A DNA stretch of 64,000 nucleotides from Pseudomonadota bacterium (lineage in GTDB: Bacteria; Pseudomonadota; Alphaproteobacteria; Rhodospirillales; Magnetospirillaceae), in the NCBI GenBank assembly GCA_021793155.1, contig JAJYTF010000009.1, positions 94,994 to 158,993 of the forward strand. The letters are read 5' to 3'. Positions 58,056 to 64,000 of the stretch are shown in pieces. The notes under the pieces were generated by a model, which was not told the origin of the DNA, searched no databases, and saw only the letters and a list, made by a program, of their open reading frames with translations. A program made the translations under genes and the position numbers. How positions within the stretch are numbered: position 1 is the first letter of the stretch; the number at the start of each line of letters is the position of its first letter.

Positions 58056-58868
58056 ATGGCTGAAAGAATGCGGGAGTTGCAGGTGGAGCCCAGGCATCCG
58101 TCCGATTCTCCGGAAGAATTCGTCGAGCAGATCCGCAAGGAATTCGTCGACGAGGCCGTCGAGACCGTCCAGACCCTGGATGTAATGCTGGATGCCGGCC
58201 GCCACGGGCGTGCCGATCCAGCGGATTTGGTCACCGCCTTCCGCCGCTCCGCCTTGCAACTGCGCGGGCAAGCGGCGAACCTCGGGTTCCGTGGTCTGTC
58301 TGCCGTCGCCCATCGGCTTGACGAATATCTCACCGCGGCCCGCGACCCGTTGCCGCCGCGGACCTGGCCGGATCTGCAGGCGTTCCTCGACGTGATGCTG
58401 CAGTTGGTGGAGGGCGGCCAGCCGGCGGACGCCGATCCCTCGGCCATGGTCCGCCGCCTGCCGCCAAAACTGGGCTTCGACCTTGGCGACATCGAGGTGC
58501 GCAATGTCGAGGTCATGCTGGTCATGCCGCCGGGCACCCAGACCCACTTCGTCGAGCGCGAATTGCAGCAATGCGGCTACCGGGTCTCGGTGGTGCCCGA
58601 TACGGTCCTGGCCTTCGCCATGGTGGTGCAGACGATGCCGGATCTGGTCATCGTCTCGGCGGTGATGCCGGGTTTGGATGGCATCGATTTTGCCATCGGG
58701 CTGACGGCCATGCCGTCGACCCGCAACATTCCCATGGCGGTCATCACCAGCCTGGCTTCGGACGACGAGCGGCTGAAGCTGCTGCCGCGCAAAGTCCCGA
58801 TTCTGCGCAAGGGGCCCAGTTTCGGGGACGACTTGTTTGCCGCGCTCGACAACCTGTTCCTGATCTGA
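58056..58868 (+). CDS. Degenerate Hpt-receiver protein without phosphoacceptor residues
   Basis: 270 aa from ATG 58056 (TTG 58044 with AGGGG upstream is an alternative). The N-terminal helical region (about 20-120) looks like an Hpt domain: LVTAFRRSALQLRGQAANLG aligns with the AH-x-LKG-x-A-xx-G motif, but the His is Leu67. The C-terminal part (about 150-270) is a receiver fold: PDLVIVSAVMPGLDGIDFAI has Ser201 where the Asp should be, and the N-terminal acidic pair is missing (VEVMLVMPPG). The conserved Lys remains (ILRKGPSFG). So it cannot carry phosphate by the usual chemistry. It is alone on the plus strand between exported-protein genes; partner unknown. Confidence 0.7.
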   Translation: MAERMRELQVEPRHPSDSPEEFVEQIRKEFVDEAVETVQTLDVMLDAGRHGRADPADLVTAFRRSALQLRGQAANLGFRGLSAVAHRLDEYLTAARDPLPPRTWPDLQAFLDVMLQLVEGGQPADADPSAMVRRLPPKLGFDLGDIEVRNVEVMLVMPPGTQTHFVERELQQCGYRVSVVPDTVLAFAMVVQTMPDLVIVSAVMPGLDGIDFAIGLTAMPSTRNIPMAVITSLASDDERLKLLPRKVPILRKGPSFGDDLFAALDNLFLI

Positions 58869-58902
58869 CCGGGGTTGACCTTTCGCCAACTCTCCCCTTG
58901 CT

Positions 58903-59109
58903 TCAGCCCGGAGTATTGTCGATGTGTTTGCTCATCCACTTCGACAGCATGACGAAGGCTGCGACCATGAAGCCGCCCAGCGACACCAGGACTGCCACGT
59001 CGCCGGTGGTGAAGGTCGAACTGTTGTGGATGACGAAGCTGTTGATCAGAACCCAGATCAGCACGGGCACGGCCATTGCCGCCACCAGGACATAAGGCAG
59101 ATAACGCAT
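58903..59109 (-). CDS. Small two-helix membrane protein
   Basis: 68 aa. Two hydrophobic segments, YVLVAAMAVPVLIWVLINSF and VAVLVSLGGFMVAAFVMLSK, suggest an inner-membrane hairpin. I recognise no family. It is convergent with the Hpt-receiver gene (34 bases apart). Confidence 0.6.
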   Translation of the reverse strand: MRYLPYVLVAAMAVPVLIWVLINSFVIHNSSTFTTGDVAVLVSLGGFMVAAFVMLSKWMSKHIDNTPG

Positions 59110-59265
59110 CAGCTACCCCAGACGTTAGTTATAATCAGTCTATTATGCAAACTGACGTCAGGATAGCGATGGCGTCTCAACTGTCAATTATGATGGAAGA
59201 CGGACATGATCATCGCTTTGGCGATGGGGTTGCAGGGCGATGGCGGAGCGTCCGGCGGACCGGCG

Positions 59266-60090
59266 CTATTTCAGCAGCGAAAGCTTGGCCTGTTCGGCCT
59301 TGATCGAGGTTTCCAGGGCTGCCGCCGCCGCCGCGCGGCTGGCCCGCAGGCCGGCCAGGGTGGTGGACTCCTGCACTATGTCGGACTGGCTGAGGGTCTG
59401 GGCCGTGCCCTGATCGGTCAGGATGGTGCTGGAGTTGATGGCCTGAGCGGTGTTCACCGCCGCCATCGGCGCGCCGAACCCGGCCAGAGTTGATTGGACG
59501 GTGCTGATGGCGGTGTCGAGTGATCCGATGGTAGCCTGGATGGCCTCGGACGAATTCCAGTTGGCGGAAGTCAGCCCCAGGCTGGCGGAATCGGAGGCGA
59601 CTCCGTTGACCGTCAGCGTGCTGCCGCCCTGGCCGCCGCTGGGCAGCGACAGCGTGCTGGGGATGGCCGAGACCAGGTTGATGCCGTTGATCCCGGCATT
59701 GGATACCAGATTGTTCACCTGCCCGAGCAGGCTATTGTATTGGCTTTGCAGGTCGCCGCGCAGCGACTGGCTGGGATTGCTGAGCGCATCCTGCGCGGCG
59801 TTGCGCATGGCCTGCAGCACGTTGTTGACGCTGGACAGCGCGCTGACCCCCAGGGACAGCGAGCCCGAAGCCAGGCTGACGCCGGGTTGGGCGGCAGTCA
59901 GGCTGGCCGCCTGGGTATTGTAGGCCAGTGCCGCCGCATAGGCGCCAGGGCTGTCGGTCAGCAGGGATTGGTTCTTGCCGGATGACAGATTCCGCAGCGA
60001 TTTGTCGGTCTTCCACCACAAGGTATTGAGCGAATTGATCGCGGACGCGGAGCCGATGGGAGCGGACAAGGCGGGGATTCCTTCCTGCAA
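59266..60090 (-). CDS. Flagellin-like protein
   Basis: 274 aa. The N-terminus carries flagellin D0/D1-like heptads: SAINSLNTLWWKTDKSLRNL, SSGKNQSLLTDSPGAYAAAL and SVNNVLQAMRNAAQDAL. The C-terminus ends with a helical segment (DIVQESTTLAGLRASRAAAA, AALETSIKAEQAKLSLLK) like the flagellin C-terminal D0. The middle is short and Ser/Gly-rich. No flagellar genes are near. It could be a minor flagellin or a filament-like paralogue. Confidence 0.65.
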   Translation of the reverse strand: MQEGIPALSAPIGSASAINSLNTLWWKTDKSLRNLSSGKNQSLLTDSPGAYAAALAYNTQAASLTAAQPGVSLASGSLSLGVSALSSVNNVLQAMRNAAQDALSNPSQSLRGDLQSQYNSLLGQVNNLVSNAGINGINLVSAIPSTLSLPSGGQGGSTLTVNGVASDSASLGLTSANWNSSEAIQATIGSLDTAISTVQSTLAGFGAPMAAVNTAQAINSSTILTDQGTAQTLSQSDIVQESTTLAGLRASRAAAAAALETSIKAEQAKLSLLK

Positions 60091-60105
60091 GGAGACCTCG
60101 AATTA

Positions 60106-60368
60106 GCATCATCATCGCATGGCCGGACAGGGAATCAAGTGATGCCCGTCACATGGCGGGAAGGCCATTGCAGCTTCATCGACCTGTCGGGAATTATCCA
60201 TTTGACGAACGCCGAAACCTTTGATGTCGAAGACTTCATCCTGGTGGACGACAGCAATCGACAGGCGTGGAACAGCTGTCATCGAGCACCCTGTCACGGA
60301 GTTAGCCGTCATCACTTGGTTCCGCTGGCGGCGCGATCTTGGATCGCATTTCGAGTGCACCCGAAGCG
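60106..60368. other. Stretch without a recognisable gene
   Basis: Between the flagellin-like gene and the IS3 remnant I see no supported gene. Short frames exist on both strands but neither has a ribosome-binding site or family resemblance. Confidence 0.5.
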
Positions 60369-60576
60369 TGACCTGCCCCCGGAAATTTCCTCCAGTCTGA
60401 GTTAGAGTCCGCCCTTATGGAAGGACGGACGAATGAAGCGCAGCAGGTTCACGGAAGATCAGATCATCGGCGTGCTGAAGGAGCATGAGGCGGGCATGAA
60501 GACCGCCGATCTGTGCCGCAAGCACGGGATCTCCGAGGCGACGTTTTACAACTGGAAGGCCAAGTACGGGGGGATG
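60369..60576 (+). mobile_element. Left-end remnant of an IS3-family element
   Basis: Begins at a plausible IS3 terminal sequence TGACCTGCCCCCGGAAATTT and contains the first part of orfA. The copy breaks at about 60576, where unrelated sequence starts. No right end or second ORF is present. Confidence 0.6.
60433..60576 (+). pseudogene. IS3-family transposase OrfA, N-terminal fragment
   Basis: The first 48 codons (MKRSRFTEDQIIGVLKEHEA, then MKTADLCRKHGISEATFYNW, KAKYGGM) are the helix-turn-helix end of an IS3 OrfA. The match stops sharply after YGGM and the frame continues into a tRNA-like sequence, so the gene is truncated. Confidence 0.85.
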
Positions 60577-60615
60577 GTCATGGGGCTCTTCCGTGCCACA
60601 TCCCCGGCACAGCAC

Positions 60616-60663
60616 TGGCGCACCCGGCGAGATTCGAACTCACGACCTCTGCCGCCGGAGGGC
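60616..60663 (-). pseudogene. tRNA-Arg 3'-half fragment
   Basis: Read on the minus strand this is the 3' part of a tRNA-Arg from the anticodon loop (CTCCG) through GGCAGAGGTCGTGAG, GTTCGAATC and the acceptor CGGGTGC with CCA (position 60616). The 5' half is absent here. It lies right after the IS3 fragment. Confidence 0.75.
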
Positions 60664-60756
60664 CCGCGCGTTTTCCATTCTCCCCCTTTGCATCCGGCAT
60701 CGGGATGCGCTATACGGTCCCTTCCACCGCGCCGGTTGCCGGCCGGTTCATGAGCA

Positions 60757-60798
<42 letters not shown>

Positions 60799-61047
60799 TG
60801 ATGTCAAGGGTGTTTCGTGAGTGAGTAACTGAAGAAGGGTTCGTGAAAACAGTAGCTTGAGTGATCCTGAGACGCCGCCCAACCCCGAAAAATTTTCGCG
60901 TAAGCACCGCGTAAGCAGTTTTCGGAGAACGGGCGCGGAATAGCGGATAATGGGGCGTAGTCGCCCGGCGGCCGCGATGTAGGATTGGTTTGTGATGGCC
61001 GAATCCGTTGACCCTCATAGGTCGGTCGGGCTAGGCGAAATTGAGAT
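60799..61047. other. Gene-free stretch between tRNA-Arg copies, with an 11-bp-period direct repeat
   Basis: No gene is supported. CGCGTAAGCA occurs twice (60897-60906 and 60908-60917) with 11-base spacing, and the sequence is visibly less GC-rich than the core. It may be what is left of an element that used the tRNA as its attachment site. Confidence 0.4.
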
Positions 61048-61124
61048 GCACCCGTAGCTCAGCTGGATAGAGCGCCACCCTCCGAAGGTGGAGGCCACAG
61101 GTTCGAATCCTGTCGGGTGCGCCA
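61048..61124 (+). tRNA. tRNA-Arg (anticodon CCG)
   Basis: 77 nt with encoded CCA. Acceptor GCACCCG pairs with CGGGTGC, D arm AGCTCAGCTGGATAGAGC, anticodon stem CCACC/GGTGG around CTCCGAA (anticodon CCG), T arm ACAGGTTCGAATCCTGT. The gene is complete. Confidence 0.96.
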
Positions 61125-61467
61125 TCTCCTCATTGCTAAGGTTTGGGTCGAGCGCTCGCTCGAGATTTTCTAATGAAATGAAGAAGCTACAGGCGGACTG
61201 TGGCCAGCGCGCTGCTAACAGCACTCGTCGTCGCCACAAATGTGAGCGATCTGTAAGCTGGCGGGACGTATGGGCCAGGATACAGGGACTCGTCAGCGGT
61301 ATACTCCCCACGATGGGTGCCGCTCAGGGATACCTTCCGAACCGTGATGCGGATTGGCATTAGTGTCCAGGTGCCAGACGGCAATTCCCGTTGCGCGGGC
61401 GTGATCGGTCGAAATGCCAGAGCCGGCACTATCCCATCTCGAACGCGCGGCCTATCAGGGAGCTCTG
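61125..61467. other. Stretch without a recognisable gene upstream of the metal-type regulator
   Basis: 343 bases with no supported ORF. GC content appears lower than the core. I see no integrase gene and no clear operator inverted repeat. Confidence 0.5.
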
Positions 61468-62142
61468 ATGAAGATCCTGATTGTCGAAGATGAACGCAAG
61501 ACCGTCGCTTACCTGAAGCGTGGTTTAGAGGAGAACGGCTTCGTCGCAGACGTCGCCGATGATGGGGACGATGGCGCCCATCTCGCACAGACAGGATCGT
61601 ATGACTTAATTATCCTGGACGTAATGCTTCCTGGCCGCGACGGCTGGAGCATCATCGGCGAGTTGCGTCGTCGACAGATAGGGACGCCGGTCCTGTTTCT
61701 CACCGCGCGCGATGCGGTGGACGACCGAGTTAAGGGGCTTGAGCTTGGAGCCGACGACTACCTCGTCAAACCATTCGCCTTCGCCGAGCTTCTCGCGCGC
61801 GTGAGGACAATCCTGCGCCGCGGACCTGTACGACAGTCGCAAGTATTAAGTGTCGCCGACCTTGAGCTGGATCTGCACCGACATCGCGCGGTGCGTGCTG
61901 GACGTCCCGTCGATCTTACGCCGAAAGAGTTTCAGCTATTGTCGCTGCTGATGCGCCGGGTCGGCGACGTCCTGTCCCGAACCCTGATTGCGGAGCAGGT
62001 CTGGGACATCAGCTTCGACAGCGATTCGAATGTCGTCGAAGTCCACATGCGCCGGCTGCGCGCAAAAGTTGACGAACCCTTCAATTGCAAACTCATCCAT
62101 ACTGTCCGCGGTGTCGGCTATGTTCTCGAACAGCGAACCTGA
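61468..62142 (+). CDS. Heavy-metal-type DNA-binding response regulator (CusR/CopR/IrlR-like)
   Basis: 224 aa OmpR-family regulator. [20 protein letters not shown] is the typical CusR/IrlR start; phosphoacceptor Asp51 in [16 protein letters not shown]; Lys in [10 protein letters not shown]; winged helix with [15 protein letters not shown] and [16 protein letters not shown] 61468 follows AGGGAG. The partner kinase overlaps its end by 23 bases. Metal specificity cannot be read from the sequence. Confidence 0.9.
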   Translation: MKILIVEDERKTVAYLKRGLEENGFVADVADDGDDGAHLAQTGSYDLIILDVMLPGRDGWSIIGELRRRQIGTPVLFLTARDAVDDRVKGLELGADDYLVKPFAFAELLARVRTILRRGPVRQSQVLSVADLELDLHRHRAVRAGRPVDLTPKEFQLLSLLMRRVGDVLSRTLIAEQVWDISFDSDSNVVEVHMRRLRAKVDEPFNCKLIHTVRGVGYVLEQRT

Positions 62143-63580
62143 AATAGCCAACAAGGCAGAACCACGATCCTGGCGATCGGTGTCGATCGCCGTGCGTATG
62201 ACTCTTTGGTATGCGCTTTCCGCTTTCGCGCTGATCGTAGTCGCAACCGGACTGCTTTACTGGGTGCTGGTCAATAGCATGTATCGGGAGGATCTTCGCG
62301 ATCTCGCCGACAACCTCAACAACGCGCTGCTCCTGCTCGCGCCTTCACCAACCGCGCAGTACCAGGCGTCAGCGGAGCAAAGACCTTCTTGGGCACCCCC
62401 TCACCAGCCGGAAATCTATCTGCGCGTCCTTAATGCCGGAGCACATGTCCTAACCCAGACGCCGGGAATGGCGCGACAGCTTCCGCCGCCCTCGGAGGCG
62501 GAACTCGCCGCGATCGAGACGCGCGATGGCGAGACGCGCGACATCGTTTCGCCTTCCGGGAAGCCGTTCCTGAGCCTGATTATCCGCATACCTGGCCAGA
62601 GCGCTGGCGAGCGGCCGCGCTTCATGCAGGTCGTGATGGACCGAGAGCACGATGAGTATCTCCTGGCGCGATACCGCGAGCGCCTATGGCTTGTCCTCGG
62701 GGCGTCACTTATTCTCTGCTCGCTTGGCGGATACCTCATCGCCAGGAGCGGTATGCGACCGATCGAAAATATCGATCGCACCGCAGCACGCATCCGGGCA
62801 ACAACCCTGCATGAGCGAATCGAATCTCAGGGCTTGCCCACTGAACTCTTCGGGCTGGCCGAAACCTTCAACGGGATGCTTGACCGGCTGGAGCAGTCCT
62901 TTCGGCACGTCTGGCAGTTTTCCGACGACGTGGCGCATGAACTGCGGACGCCGATCAATAATCTGCGTGGCGAAATCGAGGTGGCGCTCAGCAAGTCCCG
63001 ATCCGGGGAAGAATACCGCAGCGTTCTCGAATCGTGCCTGGAAGAAAGCGCGCGCATTTCCCGTCTCATAAAGACGCTGCTGTTTCTTGCCCGCTCGGAT
63101 ACCGCGATGGACGCCCTCGAACGCGAGAAGATCGACGTCGGTCAGGAGTTGCAGAAGGTCGAGACCTATTATGAGGCCGCTGCCGAGGAAGCAGGCGTCA
63201 AACTGAACCTTTCTGCGGCCGATGGCGTCTACGTCAATCTCAATCGTACCCTGTTTCAGCAAGCGGTCGGAAATCTGATTGCAAACGCTATCGCTCACAC
63301 TTCGGTAGGCGGCCTCGTGAACCTCGCCGCGCACGCCGAGCGGAATGGGCTGACCGTGAGTGTCCGCGACACCGGATGCGGGATTGCGCCGGAGCATCTG
63401 CCACGCGTCTTCGAACGATTTTACCGAGTCGATCAGGCACGTGGGGGCTCGTCGCAGAATGCAGGGCTGGGCTTGGCGGTGGTCAAGAGCATCGCGACCC
63501 GACACGGTGGCCATGTCGAGATCGACAGCGAAGTTGGATGTGGCACTGAGGTAAGGCTGATTTTGCCCGCGTCCGCCTAA
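62120..63580 (+). CDS. Heavy-metal sensor histidine kinase (CusS/IrlS-like)
   Basis: 486 aa. Membrane segment 1 around [20 protein letters not shown], a periplasmic loop to about 190, segment 2 ([20 protein letters not shown]), HAMP, and the core with His273 in [34 protein letters not shown] and [11 protein letters not shown] plus [12 protein letters not shown]. The start ATG 62120 overlaps the regulator gene. Confidence 0.92.
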   Translation: MFSNSEPEIANKAEPRSWRSVSIAVRMTLWYALSAFALIVVATGLLYWVLVNSMYREDLRDLADNLNNALLLLAPSPTAQYQASAEQRPSWAPPHQPEIYLRVLNAGAHVLTQTPGMARQLPPPSEAELAAIETRDGETRDIVSPSGKPFLSLIIRIPGQSAGERPRFMQVVMDREHDEYLLARYRERLWLVLGASLILCSLGGYLIARSGMRPIENIDRTAARIRATTLHERIESQGLPTELFGLAETFNGMLDRLEQSFRHVWQFSDDVAHELRTPINNLRGEIEVALSKSRSGEEYRSVLESCLEESARISRLIKTLLFLARSDTAMDALEREKIDVGQELQKVETYYEAAAEEAGVKLNLSAADGVYVNLNRTLFQQAVGNLIANAIAHTSVGGLVNLAAHAERNGLTVSVRDTGCGIAPEHLPRVFERFYRVDQARGGSSQNAGLGLAVVKSIATRHGGHVEIDSEVGCGTEVRLILPASA

Positions 63581-63690
63581 CTGCTTATGCGAAACTCTCT
63601 CTTGTAGATTACGATTTCGTTATCTGAGCGTCAGCGCTGCTTCAGCTAACCCCGCTATACTCGGCAAATCAACTGGCTGTCGGGGACCGA

Positions 63691-63918
63691 ATGCAGCGGT
63701 GTCGCATGATCTTGATCGCCGCTTGCTTCGTCAGTCCTCTAATGGGGTGTGCAAGCTATAACCCCGCACCGATTTCACCGGCCGAAAACGCGTATTCACT
63801 TGACAGCCGGAGTCTCGATAACTCGCGGCTGCAAGAATTCATCGCCGCAGAGCTCGGCAGCGCTGACCAAAAAGATCGTAAGCATCCGGCCGAGGCCGCC
63901 TACCGCTCTTCCCCGTAA
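63691..63918 (+). CDS. Small lipoprotein, possibly the N-terminal piece of a TolC-type efflux protein
   Basis: 75 aa. A lipoprotein signal ends LMGC (Cys19), followed by ASYNPAPISPAENAYSLDSR and SLDNSRLQEFIAAELG. The pattern CA-x-Y-x-P-x-P-[IL]-x-P...SLD-x-x-x-L-x-x-F-[IL] is that of the N-terminus of metal-efflux outer-membrane TolC/CzcC-like proteins, which often lie beside such a two-component pair. The rest of that protein is missing, so this may be a truncated gene. Alternatively it is a genuine short lipoprotein. Confidence 0.55.
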   Translation: MQRCRMILIAACFVSPLMGCASYNPAPISPAENAYSLDSRSLDNSRLQEFIAAELGSADQKDRKHPAEAAYRSSP

Positions 63919-63953
63919 TCTGGCGTAATCCCTACCAGCACAAGATGCCGCGG

Positions 63954-64000
63954 TTATTTCTTGGCGCGCGGCTTTCGGGTCCAGCGGCGGGCAAGCTTCG
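63954..64000 (-). CDS. Possible 3' end of a minus-strand gene (cut by window end)
   Basis: A minus-strand frame enters from beyond the window and ends with KLARRWTRKPRAKK and TAA at 63954. The basic tail is protein-like but only about 15 codons are visible. Confidence 0.25.
   Translation of the reverse strand, partial: KLARRWTRKPRAKK

Noticed and set aside
60112..60405. Short frames on both strands between the flagellin-like gene and the IS3 remnant
   Set aside because: Neither has a ribosome-binding site or a recognisable family; the plus frame ends inside the IS end.
61088..61363. Plus-strand ORF starting inside tRNA-Arg
   Set aside because: It begins within the tRNA gene and has no protein-like character or homology.

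Overview
The window is about 64 kb of GC-rich alphaproteobacterial chromosome. Protein families and gene order point to the Rhodospirillales, close to Magnetospirillum or Phaeospirillum (inference; no 16S or named strain marker is present). Supporting signs are a DUF1150 gene after an hsp20 gene, an FYDLN-type acidic zinc-ribbon protein, the AddAB recombination nuclease, ChvG/ChvI, a DivL-type kinase, a short HprK fused into a regulatory PTS cluster, and a class II-like EPSP synthase.

Layout. 0-6 kb: end of a ribonuclease D, then kdsD-lptC-lptA-lptB-rpoN-ptsN (LPS core sugar, LPS export, sigma-54, nitrogen PTS). 6-9 kb: hsp20 plus DUF1150 behind a probable ROSE RNA thermometer, a small monooxygenase, a damaged prolyl-hydroxylase-like gene, a tiny ORF, tRNA-Ala(GGC) and the FYDLN protein. 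9-20 kb: a long housekeeping run on the plus strand (aroA-cmk-rpsA-ihfB-lapA-pyrF-trpF-trpB-trpA-accD-folC). 20-29.6 kb, minus strand: trxA, addA, addB, murU, amgK, tsaE. 29.7-31.97 kb: a ferredoxin-NADP reductase, a cupin and a PaiB-like protein. 32-42.4 kb, minus strand: one long regulatory block reading chvI-chvG-hprK-rapZ-ptsM-ptsH-ptsP-ahcY-divL, which joins envelope-stress signalling, the regulatory PTS, methyl-cycle recycling and cell-cycle control. 42.6-56 kb: hugZ, GTP-type PEP carboxykinase, an MFS exporter, a TonB-like protein, an FGE-sulfatase-domain protein, an SbmA/BacA-like ABC transporter, a lipase, an ABC ATPase, a zf-CHCC protein and polA. 55.9-60.1 kb: lineage-specific genes, several with missing catalytic residues. 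60.3-64 kb: IS3 debris, a tRNA-Arg gene broken into two oppositely oriented halves, an intact tRNA-Arg(CCG), and then the edge of what looks like an acquired segment carrying a heavy-metal-type two-component system.

Most of the window is conserved core. The most unusual content is (i) an Hpt-receiver protein that lacks both phosphoacceptor residues, (ii) a DivL-like kinase with Ala at the phosphoacceptor position, (iii) a ROSE-type thermometer in front of hsp20, and (iv) the tRNA-Arg/IS junction near 60.4-61.1 kb. Palindromic intergenic repeats of several families sit at gene ends throughout. All similarity statements come from recognising families by eye; no search was run.
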